DNA of 45,721 nucleotides from Bacillota bacterium (GTDB lineage Bacteria; Bacillota; Bacilli; Paenibacillales; Paenibacillaceae), in assembly GCA_023391635.1 (NCBI GenBank), contig JAEWAQ010000025.1, positions 1 through 45,721 of the forward strand, written 5' to 3'. This document shows positions 1-9,450 of this stretch, in pieces. The position numbers and the translations under genes were made by a program. The notes under the pieces were generated by a model. The model searched no databases and was not told the DNA's origin. It saw nothing but the letters and a program-made list of their open reading frames with translations. The first letter of the stretch is position 1, and every line of letters begins with the position of its first letter.

Positions 1-229
1 CCGCGTCGAGTTCGGGCAACCGCAGAAACTCCTCAATCGAAGTCGTGGCCGGAAGATCTCCCAGCTCTCTGCGGGCGGCCGCCAAGCTTTGGGGCCGGAT
101 ATCGCAAAGCCCGACCAACCGGCAATCAGGATGGCTCCGGAAATATTCCCGACCGAAATAGATGCCGCGGCCTCCCGTTCCGAGAATGCCGACGCCGATT
201 TTGCCGTTTGCTTCCCTTGAATTCTCCAT
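1..229 (-). CDS. Gfo/Idh/MocA-family oxidoreductase, N-terminal part (runs off left edge)
   Basis: Only the first 76 codons are in the window. They encode a Rossmann-type NAD(P)-binding start: a beta strand (KIGVGILGTGGRG, about residues 10-22) with a glycine-rich GxGxxG-like turn, then a second strand ending in LCDIRP, where the acidic residue would contact the cofactor ribose. This is typical of the Gfo/Idh/MocA family, which oxidises or epimerises sugars and inositols. The ATG at 229 has an AAGGGG ribosome site 7-8 bases upstream. The gene follows the GH106-like glycosidase by 62 bp on the same strand and probably handles a sugar released by that enzyme. The substrate cannot be told from this fragment. 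Confidence 0.85.
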   Translation of the reverse strand, partial: MENSREANGKIGVGILGTGGRGIYFGREYFRSHPDCRLVGLCDIRPQSLAAARRELGDLPATTSIEEFLRLPELDA

Positions 230-291
230 ACGTTTGCCCCTTGGACGTTATTTTTGCCTGGACACGGCAGCGGTTTTATTCCACGTCGCGA

Positions 292-3200
292 TCAGGATGG
301 CAAGCGGTAGATGCCGATCGACATTCCGCTGATTCCAAATTGCACGAAGCTGTATTCGTCCGTCCAATGCGCCTTATTGCTGAATGAGCTCGGCCCGACG
401 GAATAAAGCTCGCCCCGGTCATCGTGATGCGGCCCGAAAACATTCCGGCAGCTGTTGATCAGCTCCAGCGCGATCTCGTTCTCGCCCTCCCGGAGCCATG
501 GCGTGATGTCGACGGCATACGGCGGCCACAGCAATGTCCGCACGTCCGATCCGTTGATCCGGATGCGGGTGACGATGGCGTCCGGGCGGTCCATTGTCAA
601 TTCCGTACGTACGCCGGTCAGGTTGACGCCGCCCAGGATGAATTTCCTCGACAACGTGACGGAACCCGCGAAAAACGGGAAACCCTGCGTCACGAGCCCG
701 TCCTGCAGCACGACTTTCTCCCGCGGCGCAGACAAAGTAAAGCTGGGTTGGCAAAACAGCGACCTGCGCTCTCCTTCGCGAACGTCTCCCGTCAATTCCA
801 CCGCAAAGTTCCCGAGCAAATAGAGGCTTTCCAACTCCGTCTCGACCGTAATCCGATTGGACTCCGCCTCATGGATGCGCTCCCCGTTCTTGATCCGATA
901 CACCTTATCGGAGCAGTAGAAGCAGCGTCGGAGAACGATCTCGTTCTCGCCGGGCCCGACGACGCGATCGATCGGTATTTTTTTCAGCGCTTTATCGATC
1001 CACCACGTCTCGAATGCGCCTTCCAGGCGGATGCCGTTGACGGCGATGTCGAAGGCGTCCGGCTCCTCCATGACCAGGAACATGCTGCCGGAGGGCAATC
1101 CCTCGCACCGAAAAGCGAACTTCATGGCGACATCCGCGGGACGATTGAGCGCCAGTAGCTTCTCCTGCAGCATAATGACCGGAATTTCGTCCTGCCAAGG
1201 TCCCTGGTCAATGGTATATTGGCAGCAATCCAGCGTCAGTGCGTTGTCGTCCGCGCGCACGATCTCCCATTCTCCCTGCAAGGAGATCGCGGCATGCGCG
1301 TCCTCCCGTCTTGCGAACCCTGCGGCGGACGACGAAAGCGGAAGGCGAGCTCCCCCATGTTCCCGGATAGCCAGCAACATCGACTCCGTCGGCTCGAGAC
1401 GGACGCCCCGGAGACTGGACACCGGCTCTTCCGTGTTGTCAAGCAGATTCAGTCGGCGTACATCGCCCTGTTCCAGCAGCGTGATGTCAACATCGAAGCC
1501 GTTGTGCCTGCTCGTGTTAACGATCAAACAGACCGTTTCCCCATCGTATTTCCTCGCACATGTCAGGACGTGCCGATTGGGAGAACCATCGCATAGGGAT
1601 ATGGCGGCGTGCCGGTCGGCAGTATTTTCCAAAACGCGTGCCAAAGACGGGGAATCGTTGCCGATCGCCAGCGCCGACTGCTTCAGCCGATCCAGATCGG
1701 CATGTGGTTCTCCCGCGATCAAGGAAGGAAACTCGCCGACCGCCACGACGTTGCCGCCGCCCGACGCAAACCGGAGCAGCAAATCGACGGTAGGCCGGTC
1801 CAGGGAGAGGGACGGTGGAATGATGACGGTCCGATAGGAGCTGTCTCCCACCGTCATTCGGTTTCCCGCCGCTTGCCCGTACTTCCGGATGATCTCTTCA
1901 TCGCCGTAATGGAAATCGTAATTCAACGCCAGCAAATGATCGGTGATGCGCTCAAACTCCTCCTCGATCCGGTCCACCCGGTCATGACTGAAGCCTTGAA
2001 ATGCAATCCACGCGCTTCTCATCGGGTGAATGACCAAAATATCGATGAGCGGTTCTCCTTCCGACATCAACTGACTCAGCCTGGCGAAGTAATCATTGAA
2101 CGGCTTGAATTCATGCCACCAGGGCTGCTGGAAGAACAGGGAGGCGGGATACTCCCTTTTTCGCGAGCCCTTCAACGAATACAAACCCAGATGCTGCAGC
2201 ATGAAGTTGATGCCCAGCACATAATGCCATTCGCCGATCCATTTTAATTCCGCAAAAGAGACATTCCAGCCCGCGCAGCCGTACATTTCCGACAGCATCC
2301 GCTCCTTGCCGAGCTGCTGCCCGACCGAGGTGACCTGCTTGACCGTTATCGGCCGCACATCTCTTCTGCACAACCAATCGACGCCCGGCACATGCATGTA
2401 TTCATAGAAGGGCATCGTACTGCCCGAGCTCATCATCTGGATCGCCAGCCCGTCTTCTTCGGCCGTGTGACCCATGAACGCGATTTGGCGTTGTCCGCAC
2501 CATTCGCCGATTTGCCGACTGTAGGATTCCGTAAACAGGCTGCTTACGGCGTGCCAATAATCGTAGCGGATCTTCTCGCAGCCTTCCGCATCGAAGAAAA
2601 GCGCCGGCAAAACATCGATCAGATCATAGCCGTACCTCTCCTGGAAATAAGCCGGTAAAATCCATGACCACGTGATGCGGCCCCGCGCGATTTGCGGTTC
2701 ATCCGAAAATACGGCCCCGATGCCGTTGCCGAACGCCTCGGAGAATGTTCCGTAATAATCCTCGTAGCTTGCGTCCAGGAACGCTCTGACGACATCCGGG
2801 TCCAGATTGTCCACGTAATACTTGCTGCTGCTGCAGTAAATATGAATCCGTTCTTCGTTGCCGCCTTCGCGATCGACAAGGTTTCCATGAACCCGGCTCA
2901 CCTTGTTCTCCTGCAAGCGATAGACGCCGAGGGTATCGCCGGTCGTTTGCAGTTCTTCCGGCGCCACCCGCTCGCATTCGATCCATTTGAGCCAGTATTT
3001 CTCTCCTTTGCCGTTCACCTTGCCCGCCCCGAATCCGCTGGGCCAGCCATCTTCATCGTCGATAATCGTGGTAAGGCCATGCTTGTTGCCTTCATCGATC
3101 ATCGCCTGCACGGCTGCCTTCCATCGCTCGCCCATGTAAGGGATCAGCAGACCGCCGCGCGCGTGCATCACATACCCGCCCAGTCCGGCCTTCGCCATTT

Positions 3201-3309
3201 GCGCCACTTGCCATTTGACTTCCTCCGGACGGATGTCTTCCAGCCAGCCCCAATAATTGAAAGGCCGATACTTCATGTCCGGGTTTTCGAGCTTTGCCGG
3301 ATCCGGCAT
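292..3309 (-). CDS. GH106-like glycoside hydrolase (alpha-L-rhamnosidase-related)
   Basis: A protein of about 1005 residues. The N-terminal third has the hallmarks of GH106-like enzymes: an aromatic YWGW near the start, an AGLGGYVMHARGGL stretch, DDEDGWPSG, and a later SDEPQ with a candidate catalytic glutamate. A WLCRRD...KQVTSVGQQLG region follows, and the C-terminal half has GH2-like beta-sandwich sequence. No signal peptide is visible, so it probably acts on imported oligosaccharides in the cytosol. The reading frame stays open upstream into the binding-protein gene, so the start must be chosen. GGAGG is followed at once by ATGA (start 3321, overlapping the upstream stop) and 12 bases later by the ATG at 3309. 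I chose 3309, and 3321 is equally possible through translational coupling. Rhamnosidase activity is a family-level inference; related proteins vary in substrate. Confidence 0.85.
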   Translation of the reverse strand: MPDPAKLENPDMKYRPFNYWGWLEDIRPEEVKWQVAQMAKAGLGGYVMHARGGLLIPYMGERWKAAVQAMIDEGNKHGLTTIIDDEDGWPSGFGAGKVNGKGEKYWLKWIECERVAPEELQTTGDTLGVYRLQENKVSRVHGNLVDREGGNEERIHIYCSSSKYYVDNLDPDVVRAFLDASYEDYYGTFSEAFGNGIGAVFSDEPQIARGRITWSWILPAYFQERYGYDLIDVLPALFFDAEGCEKIRYDYWHAVSSLFTESYSRQIGEWCGQRQIAFMGHTAEEDGLAIQMMSSGSTMPFYEYMHVPGVDWLCRRDVRPITVKQVTSVGQQLGKERMLSEMYGCAGWNVSFAELKWIGEWHYVLGINFMLQHLGLYSLKGSRKREYPASLFFQQPWWHEFKPFNDYFARLSQLMSEGEPLIDILVIHPMRSAWIAFQGFSHDRVDRIEEEFERITDHLLALNYDFHYGDEEIIRKYGQAAGNRMTVGDSSYRTVIIPPSLSLDRPTVDLLLRFASGGGNVVAVGEFPSLIAGEPHADLDRLKQSALAIGNDSPSLARVLENTADRHAAISLCDGSPNRHVLTCARKYDGETVCLIVNTSRHNGFDVDITLLEQGDVRRLNLLDNTEEPVSSLRGVRLEPTESMLLAIREHGGARLPLSSSAAGFARREDAHAAISLQGEWEIVRADDNALTLDCCQYTIDQGPWQDEIPVIMLQEKLLALNRPADVAMKFAFRCEGLPSGSMFLVMEEPDAFDIAVNGIRLEGAFETWWIDKALKKIPIDRVVGPGENEIVLRRCFYCSDKVYRIKNGERIHEAESNRITVETELESLYLLGNFAVELTGDVREGERRSLFCQPSFTLSAPREKVVLQDGLVTQGFPFFAGSVTLSRKFILGGVNLTGVRTELTMDRPDAIVTRIRINGSDVRTLLWPPYAVDITPWLREGENEIALELINSCRNVFGPHHDDRGELYSVGPSSFSNKAHWTDEYSFVQFGISGMSIGIYRLPS

Positions 3310-3317
3310 CGTTTCCG

Positions 3318-4712
3318 TCATCCTCCGGATTTCGCTTTGAATTCGTCCACGATCTGCTGCGCGAACGAAGTGATGTGATCCAGTACTTCTTTGGCGGTCA
3401 GTTCTCCTTTTTGCGCCGCTCTCAGCTTGTCGTTGAATTCCGGGAAAATGTCGGAGAAAAAATTGGGCATGTAATAGATCGCGTTTTTCTGCGCTGTTTT
3501 CAAAATATCCGCATACACCTTCAAGACAGGGTCCACCGTTGTCTGCGCATCGAGGAAAGGATTGTTCTGTAAAGTAGCCATAATGCCGAAGTGCACATAC
3601 GACGACTTCACGCCGTTCTGGGTCGTCATGAGCCACTTCATGAACTCCCAGGCCGCATCGCCGTTTTTCGTCCCTTTGACCATCACCCAGCCATACCCCG
3701 ATAACCATTGCGACTCGGTCGGCATCGGAACGAAAGCAAACATGTCGGGAAATTTTTTGTTATACGTAATGGCTTCTTGCGCTACCAGCATTTTCATGGC
3801 TTGGATGCCGGCGCTCATATTGTCCAGACCTTCGGGCTTGACGATTTTTTCCATACGCTCGCTGTCCACGTACTTATTCATGAACTGCAGCATCCATTCC
3901 AATGATTCCACGATTTTCGGATCGTTGAAGGTCACCGTCATCGTGTCGGGATTGTAGAACGTTTCCGGCGTTGCTCCGTTCAGATAGGCGAAGGTCATCA
4001 GCGCGTTGACCCTTCCATAAGACTCAAGAAACGGATTGTGGCCGAGGCGAACCTGTTTTCCCTTGTCCACGATGAAGAATTTGGAAGAGATATCCTCGTA
4101 GTCCTTCAGCGTCTTGACCTGCGGGAATTCGGTAATCCCCATCTCGTCAAACAATTGCTTGTTGTAGCCGACCGCGAAGTTCGGATCCACGTTCCAAGGC
4201 AGACCGTACAAGCTTCCCTTGTATTTGAACTTCTCGATCAGAGGCTTAATGAACAAGTCCTCCGATACTTCTTCCTCTCTTTGCAGATACGGAGTCAAAT
4301 CTTCCAGCAATTCGTTTGCCACCATTTTGGGATCCGCGTAGATCGTCTGATACAGGTCCGGCTTGCTGCCGGCAGCGATCAAAGCGTCCAGTTCTTCAGT
4401 CGATAACAGCAAATTCACCTTAATGTTCGGGTATTCCTTGTTGAAATCGTCTACGAGGCCTTGATACCCTTCTTTCGAGCCGTCCCAGATCCCGGTTAGC
4501 GTAAACTCGCCTTTCATGTTCTTGTCCACGACAGGCTTCTCCGGCTGCGTCTCTTGCGGCGTCTGACTTGCGCTCTCGGACGGAGCGCCAGACGACTCCG
4601 GCGGGGAAGACGCCTGCTCCTTCGAAGACGAACTGCAGGCGGCGAGCACCAGCACGAACAGCATCATGCAGGTTAGAGCAACGGCGACAGGCTTTTTGAA
4701 TGAACGCTGCAC
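3318..4712 (-). CDS. Sugar ABC importer solute-binding lipoprotein (CUT1 family)
   Basis: 464 residues. The start has a basic RSFKK segment, a hydrophobic stretch and an LAAC lipobox, then a Ser/Pro/Glu-rich linker, then a periplasmic-binding-protein fold (TLTGIWDGSKEGYQGLVDDF, later WEFMKWLMTTQNG). It would be a lipid-anchored receptor that hands an oligosaccharide to the two permeases encoded just upstream. The GTG at 4712 is chosen because AAGGAGG lies 8 bases before it; the in-frame ATG at 4745 has no such site and would lie about at the predicted transcription start. The stop overlaps the following glycosidase start region. The 76-bp gap upstream carries a promoter-like element identical in layout to one ahead of the ATPase gene, suggesting separate induction of this binding protein and the enzymes behind it. 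Confidence 0.92.
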   Translation of the reverse strand: MQRSFKKPVAVALTCMMLFVLVLAACSSSSKEQASSPPESSGAPSESASQTPQETQPEKPVVDKNMKGEFTLTGIWDGSKEGYQGLVDDFNKEYPNIKVNLLLSTEELDALIAAGSKPDLYQTIYADPKMVANELLEDLTPYLQREEEVSEDLFIKPLIEKFKYKGSLYGLPWNVDPNFAVGYNKQLFDEMGITEFPQVKTLKDYEDISSKFFIVDKGKQVRLGHNPFLESYGRVNALMTFAYLNGATPETFYNPDTMTVTFNDPKIVESLEWMLQFMNKYVDSERMEKIVKPEGLDNMSAGIQAMKMLVAQEAITYNKKFPDMFAFVPMPTESQWLSGYGWVMVKGTKNGDAAWEFMKWLMTTQNGVKSSYVHFGIMATLQNNPFLDAQTTVDPVLKVYADILKTAQKNAIYYMPNFFSDIFPEFNDKLRAAQKGELTAKEVLDHITSFAQQIVDEFKAKSGG

Positions 4713-4749
4713 ATTTGACTCCTCCTTGTTTGTATGCGATTTCAACTGT

Positions 4750-4786
4750 AGTATACTTGGAATGATGTGAATTAGTTATGAATGTT
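4750..4786 (-). promoter_or_regulatory. Internal promoter with 19-bp operator box (copy A)
   Basis: On the minus strand the box AACATTCATAACTAATTCA (4786-4768) is followed after exactly 12 bp by TATACT (4755-4750). The same box, spacing and hexamer occur at 16834-16870. Inside the box ATTCA recurs 11 bp apart. No good -35 hexamer is present, and the box covers that position, as in activator-dependent promoters. Transcription would start near 4743, about 30 bases before the GTG of the binding protein gene. Confidence 0.6.
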
Positions 4787-4788
4787 CT

Positions 4789-5700
4789 CTACTCGACCAG
4801 ACCGGATCGTTCTACCCCCTGCACGAACCATCTCTGTGCGAATGAATAGACGATGAGGAGCGGCAGGATGATCAGAAAACTTGCTGCCATGCGTACCGTT
4901 TCGTTCAAATCGAATGACGGCTTGCCGTCGAACGTCCCGCTCAGCCGCTGATTGAAGTCGGTCAGGCTTAGCGACAACGGCGTCCAGTTGCCGACCATCA
5001 GCGACGACATGAACGTATCGTTCCAGTGCCATACGAGAGAAAACAGGAACACGGTCAGGATGGCGGGCTTGGCCATCGGCAGCATGACTCTCGCGTAAAT
5101 GCGAAAGGCGCCGGCGCCGTCAATCCGCGCCGCTTCATCCATCTCTTTGGGCAGCGTACGGAAAAACTGCCGGAAGATGATCACAAACAGCGCCCCCCGA
5201 ATGCCGTGCCCGAACAGGGCCGGTCCGATGACTGCGAACGGGGTGCCCAGCAGCTCCAGCTTCCGCATCAGGATGTACAGCGGAATGGTGACGGTTTGGG
5301 GAGGCACGAGAAAACTGAACAGCAGCGCGCCGAACAGCAGATTGCGTCCGGGAAATTTGAAGCGGGCGAACGCGTATCCCGCGATGGAGCACGAAGCGAC
5401 GTGAAACAGCGCCCCCAGACCGGAGATAATCGCGCTGTTCTTGAACGCGCTCGGGAAGTTAAGGCCCTGCCAGGCATGCTTCAGATTGCCCCACTCCAGC
5501 GTGCGCGGGATCCACCGGACCGTCGGATCGAGCAGGTCGGACGTGCCCTTGAACATGGTAGAGATCATGTAAATGAGCGGATTCAGGTACAAATAAGCGA
5601 CGTTGATCAATACCGCATATACGATTAGCACCCAGATCAGCCCAATCCGCTCCTGGTTGCCCAGACCGATTCTCTTGAATAGCAGCCAATATTTCCACAT
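4789..5700 (-). CDS. Carbohydrate ABC transporter permease, MalG type
   Basis: 303 residues with about six hydrophobic segments and the cytoplasmic coupling motif EAARIDGA followed by MLP, which docks on the ATPase. Family and position make it the MalG-like subunit of the importer formed with the next permease upstream and the lipoprotein downstream. The reading frame extends to 5757, but GGAGG lies 6 bases before the ATG at 5700 (protein start MWKYW), which is the best-supported start. The gap to the upstream permease stop is only 22 bp. No ATPase gene sits beside it; the MalK-type gene at 15693-16790 in the same train is the obvious partner. Confidence 0.92.
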   Translation of the reverse strand: MWKYWLLFKRIGLGNQERIGLIWVLIVYAVLINVAYLYLNPLIYMISTMFKGTSDLLDPTVRWIPRTLEWGNLKHAWQGLNFPSAFKNSAIISGLGALFHVASCSIAGYAFARFKFPGRNLLFGALLFSFLVPPQTVTIPLYILMRKLELLGTPFAVIGPALFGHGIRGALFVIIFRQFFRTLPKEMDEAARIDGAGAFRIYARVMLPMAKPAILTVFLFSLVWHWNDTFMSSLMVGNWTPLSLSLTDFNQRLSGTFDGKPSFDLNETVRMAASFLIILPLLIVYSFAQRWFVQGVERSGLVE

Positions 5701-5722
5701 ATCCATCCTCCGTTTCGCGTGC

Positions 5723-6592
5723 TTACTTGTTTTGGCGGATACTGAACCGGTTTGCAATCGCCAACGTGACGACGATCAGCAGGAACACGAACGTAAAATA
5801 GATCCATCCGATCGCCGCCGTGTAGCCGAAATTACTGCCCAGATTGATATATTTCAAAATCGGACTGAGCGGAAACGTGAACATGTCGACGATCGTATAC
5901 ATCAGGTTCAGGACAATGAACGGGGCCGTGCCCGGCAGCGTGATTTTCCACATGACTTCCCACGGCGAGGCGCCGTCGATGCGTGCCGCTTCGTACACGG
6001 ACTTGCCGATCGTCTGCATGCCGGCAATGTAGATCAGCACCTGGACGCCCGAGAACCACAGGATGATGATGAACGTTTGCAGCACTTCCAGAATCGGCTC
6101 CGCCAGCGTCTTGGGCAAATTTTGCTGAATGAACCCGGTAATGTCGTACTGGTCCAGAATGGACAAGCCGCCGGCGTTCTGATCGAACAGCTCGGTGAGC
6201 ACCTGGCCGGTGGCGAAGATGACGGGCAGAAAAAACACGGTGCGGAACAGCATCCGGCCCGGAAACCGGATGTTCAGCATCAGCGCGACGAACAGGGCGA
6301 AGATAACGATCATCGGAATCGTGATCAGCGTCTGCTTGAAGTAATTGAATAAATCGAACGCGAACGTATTATCTTTCAAAAAGGCGTTCGTGTAATTTTG
6401 CCACCCGAGCGGGATATATTTCACGCCCATGCCGGAAACCCGCACTTCATGAAAACTGATGTACAGCGAATAGCCCAGCGGGTAGCACACGAAGAGACCG
6501 AACCCGATCAACCAAGGGATCAGGAACGTATAGGCGGTGGCCGCCTCCCGCATTTCAATCGTCAGCTTGATTTTTCGCAGGCGATCCCGCAT
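5723..6592 (-). CDS. Carbohydrate ABC transporter permease, MalF/UgpA type
   Basis: 289 residues, beginning with a basic cytosolic segment (MRDRLRKIKLTIEMREA), then an FLIPWLIGFGLFVCYPLGYSL first membrane helix typical of MalF/UgpA permeases. The EAA loop reads EAARIDGA and is followed by KITLPG. The start ATG at 6592 has a GAGGGGGG ribosome site 7-8 bases upstream and lies 3 bp past the stop of the DUF5696 gene. It pairs with the 303-residue permease downstream to form the membrane channel of the first importer. Confidence 0.93.
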   Translation of the reverse strand: MRDRLRKIKLTIEMREAATAYTFLIPWLIGFGLFVCYPLGYSLYISFHEVRVSGMGVKYIPLGWQNYTNAFLKDNTFAFDLFNYFKQTLITIPMIVIFALFVALMLNIRFPGRMLFRTVFFLPVIFATGQVLTELFDQNAGGLSILDQYDITGFIQQNLPKTLAEPILEVLQTFIIILWFSGVQVLIYIAGMQTIGKSVYEAARIDGASPWEVMWKITLPGTAPFIVLNLMYTIVDMFTFPLSPILKYINLGSNFGYTAAIGWIYFTFVFLLIVVTLAIANRFSIRQNK

Positions 6593-6595
6593 CCG

Positions 6596-8830
6596 CTAAT
6601 CCCCCCTCAAGACCGCGAAGTCATTCGCCTTGACCGTAAGATCGCCCGTCTGAAATCCGGAAGATCCATAGTTCACGACGATCTGTGTCCCGTTCTCGTA
6701 AGTCGTCTCGTACACATCCGGCGCCAGTCGGCGATGATCCACGATGAATTGATCCTGCACATCGGCGAACGCTTCGTTCAGCTTCTGGTATTCGACCGCG
6801 ATCTGATCGATCCATTCCGTATACTGGCTGCTGAAAACCCGGTTGTCCAGCGTATCCTTCAACACGATCGGATCTTCGTAGGTCAGCAAATAGGAAGGCA
6901 GCGCGCCATATTCCGCAAGTTTCAGAAAATCGCGTTGGTTGTCGTTACGTAAGTTGCCGGGGTCTCCGGTGTAATGCACGAGCCCGTGCAGGGCGATCGC
7001 GTAGAACGGCACGTTTCGCGCGATCCGATTGTCGTAGCTCGGTTCCAGCGGAAACGATTCGATCAGATCGGCCGCTTCCAGCGTATAGGCATTTCCCCTG
7101 CGGACTCCGACGCTGCCGAAAACAGTATTCGCGTTCGCTAACAAGTCCGCGTAGACGCTGCCGGATTCGGCGCGGGACGACGGATGGCCGGAGTTGTTGT
7201 CGGAAAAGACGGTCCCTCCGATGGAATCCTGCATGACGCCGTCGATGCCCCATTCCAGCAGCTGCGGAACGGCCCCTTGCCAGATTCGCTCCGATAGCTC
7301 CGGTCGGATCCAGTATTGCGTAATCTTATTAATGAAGGAAAAAGACTTGTTGAAGGAGTACGTGTATTCGATCACCGCGCCGTCCGTGTTGCGGACCGCG
7401 TCCGTTCTCGGATTGAAGCCGCCGGCTTTCCCGAAGGCGCTGACATAGTTGTCTTCCAAATAAAATTTGTATTGCAGCCGGTGCGTTTCTTCGATCAGAC
7501 GAGTGAGCCCTTTTTCCCCGCCCAGCTTGCTTTCGGGAGGGAACCGCTTCGGCAAGCCAAGCTCGCCGTTATCCGTCCAATTGCCAAACAGGACGTTCAT
7601 GTTGCGGATGCCGGCCAGGTTCAGCCTTTTGACGATTTCCAGCCCTTGATCGAACGTCGTCGCCGTAACCCAGCTGCGGCTGAAAATACCCGGCTCCTGA
7701 TTGCCGCCCAGCAGCTTCAGATGCAGCGGAATCGCGACTTCCGCGTCTAATCGCCGCAGCCCGTGCGTTTCGATCAAATAATCGCGGTACACTTTCGCCA
7801 TCCCGACATAATCCGCTTGATCGCCGTCCAGCAAGTAGTAGCGCACGCGCCGATTTTCGGTTTCGCGGTTTTTCTCGTACACGACGAACCCGTCGCCCAG
7901 CTTGCTTGTTCGTTTGAAATAAGGATTCCGATAGATGAATTCCGCGGCGATCCAGTTGAACGTCGTATACATGCCGCTTGGCGTCGCGTTGATTCTGGCC
8001 GTGAAATCTCCTTCGTCGATAATGCCGACAAAGGCGTTGTCGCCATACGCCATGCCGAAGACGGGGAACAAGCTGGTGGATTCGGCCGTACCGTCGTAGG
8101 GATCCTGCTGCGTGATCGACAAATCCCCCCGATACACGTCGACGGAATAGCGCTGCGGGTTGGCATTGTAAGCCCGGAAATCGATCAACCCCCCCGTTTG
8201 ATCGGGAACGAACATATAGCCTTTCGTCCTGGAGCCTTGTTCCGCTCCGAACAAAGGATACATGGACAAGCTGACGAGGCGTCGCTCGCCGCTCTCGACG
8301 ATGCTGTCGGACGGCACGGCGACCTCTAGATATTCGCCATACAGCGTGACGACGGCTGTAAACCGGATATCGATCGCCTGCAAATCGAACGTGACGGCGA
8401 CTCCCTGATCGATCTGTTCAATCGTAATGTGAGCCTCGGAATTGTCGGCGTTGCCGAGCTGCGGCTTATTTACCGCATCGGTATAAGACAACTGGAACGC
8501 CGACGTCAAATTGCTTCTCCAGAAGCCTTTAACCGGATCGGCGTCTAGCGCCGACTGGTCCGGATTGCTGTACCACAGGCTGCCGCTGCGCTTGTTTTCT
8601 ACCGTAATATGTCCCGTCCCGTTCATGGACAATTTCAGCCGGTCGTTTTCGGCGATTGGCACATACGCCTCACCCAGCTTCATGGGTCGGCCCTGAATGG
8701 ACCATGGGGTTCCATCCGGCTCGGCCAGTTTCCCGGCGTTCTGCGGCCAGAAATACAACAACACTGCGACAATCGCGACAGCCGCTATTCCCGCAGCCGC
8801 GGCGACAATCCGGATACGCCTGTTGTTCAC
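6596..8830 (-). CDS. Membrane-anchored DUF5696 protein, glycosidase-like
   Basis: 744 residues. A short basic N-terminus (NNRRIRIV) precedes one membrane helix at about residues 9-28, so most of the protein should face outwards. Beta-rich sequence follows to about residue 330, then a region with TIM-barrel glycosidase features: MNVLFGNWTDNG, YLEDNYVSAFGKAG, and DGVMQDSIGG with candidate catalytic acids, ending in a small beta domain. I recognise it as the DUF5696 type seen in Paenibacillus relatives; no enzymatic activity is established to my knowledge. The GTG start overlaps the YIP1 stop by 4 bp (GTGA) with GGAGG 10 bases upstream, so the two are translationally coupled. It likely processes glycan at the cell surface for the neighbouring importers, which is inference from context. 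Confidence 0.85.
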   Translation of the reverse strand: MNNRRIRIVAAAAGIAAVAIVAVLLYFWPQNAGKLAEPDGTPWSIQGRPMKLGEAYVPIAENDRLKLSMNGTGHITVENKRSGSLWYSNPDQSALDADPVKGFWRSNLTSAFQLSYTDAVNKPQLGNADNSEAHITIEQIDQGVAVTFDLQAIDIRFTAVVTLYGEYLEVAVPSDSIVESGERRLVSLSMYPLFGAEQGSRTKGYMFVPDQTGGLIDFRAYNANPQRYSVDVYRGDLSITQQDPYDGTAESTSLFPVFGMAYGDNAFVGIIDEGDFTARINATPSGMYTTFNWIAAEFIYRNPYFKRTSKLGDGFVVYEKNRETENRRVRYYLLDGDQADYVGMAKVYRDYLIETHGLRRLDAEVAIPLHLKLLGGNQEPGIFSRSWVTATTFDQGLEIVKRLNLAGIRNMNVLFGNWTDNGELGLPKRFPPESKLGGEKGLTRLIEETHRLQYKFYLEDNYVSAFGKAGGFNPRTDAVRNTDGAVIEYTYSFNKSFSFINKITQYWIRPELSERIWQGAVPQLLEWGIDGVMQDSIGGTVFSDNNSGHPSSRAESGSVYADLLANANTVFGSVGVRRGNAYTLEAADLIESFPLEPSYDNRIARNVPFYAIALHGLVHYTGDPGNLRNDNQRDFLKLAEYGALPSYLLTYEDPIVLKDTLDNRVFSSQYTEWIDQIAVEYQKLNEAFADVQDQFIVDHRRLAPDVYETTYENGTQIVVNYGSSGFQTGDLTVKANDFAVLRGD

Positions 8831-9450
8831 CGAATGGACACCTCCTCGATGATTTGGTTGATGAATGCGGCGAGCTGCGTGTTGAGTCCGACAAACACGG
8901 CGAAGATGAACCAGAGCAAAATCATGAATATGAGCGAAAGCACGATATTGAATATGGTTTCTCCCAGTTCATAATTGTGGATTTCCTTTACGGATACAAA
9001 AAACAGAAAAACGCACCAGGCGGCGATCAGATCGTTCCCGAAGGTGTACAGGACGCCTTCGCTTAACGTCAACGCATTGGAGATGACTGCCAAAGGAATC
9101 GCAAACAGAATATACGGACCGAGCGCGTAGGCGCTGCCGATAAATACGTCGATGAAACGGCCTTGCCCGTGCTTAATGGCGCTCACCATATAATTGGAAA
9201 CGACCCAGGACAGAAACGGCACCATCACTTTGAGCACAATGCTGAACGGATCGATAAACTTGATTTCGACCGGATGAAAAATATAGTTGGTCGTCAAATT
9301 CGACACGAAAGACACAACGCAGGCCGCAAGCAGCAAAATCGTCGCCGACCACCAACTGCCCCTGCTTTCGTACCGCAGCTCCCAAAATCCGTCGACTGGA
9401 TGCTTCAAGATGCGAAAAAGCTGCTTAAATTGACCGATGGTCGTTTCCAA
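8827..9450 (-). CDS. YIP1-family integral membrane protein
   Basis: 207 residues. After a soluble start containing FRILKHPVDGFWELRYE, a signature of bacterial YIP1 proteins, there are about five hydrophobic segments (roughly residues 34-56, 72-95, 105-125, 130-152 and 165-190). The biochemical role of bacterial YIP1 proteins is unknown. The start is a TTG at 9450 that follows a GGGGGG ribosome site at 7 bases. It overlaps the NHL gene by 26 bp and the DUF5696 gene by 4 bp, so these three proteins are produced together and may form one membrane complex. Confidence 0.87.
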   Translation of the reverse strand: METTIGQFKQLFRILKHPVDGFWELRYESRGSWWSATILLLAACVVSFVSNLTTNYIFHPVEIKFIDPFSIVLKVMVPFLSWVVSNYMVSAIKHGQGRFIDVFIGSAYALGPYILFAIPLAVISNALTLSEGVLYTFGNDLIAAWCVFLFFVSVKEIHNYELGETIFNIVLSLIFMILLWFIFAVFVGLNTQLAAFINQIIEEVSIR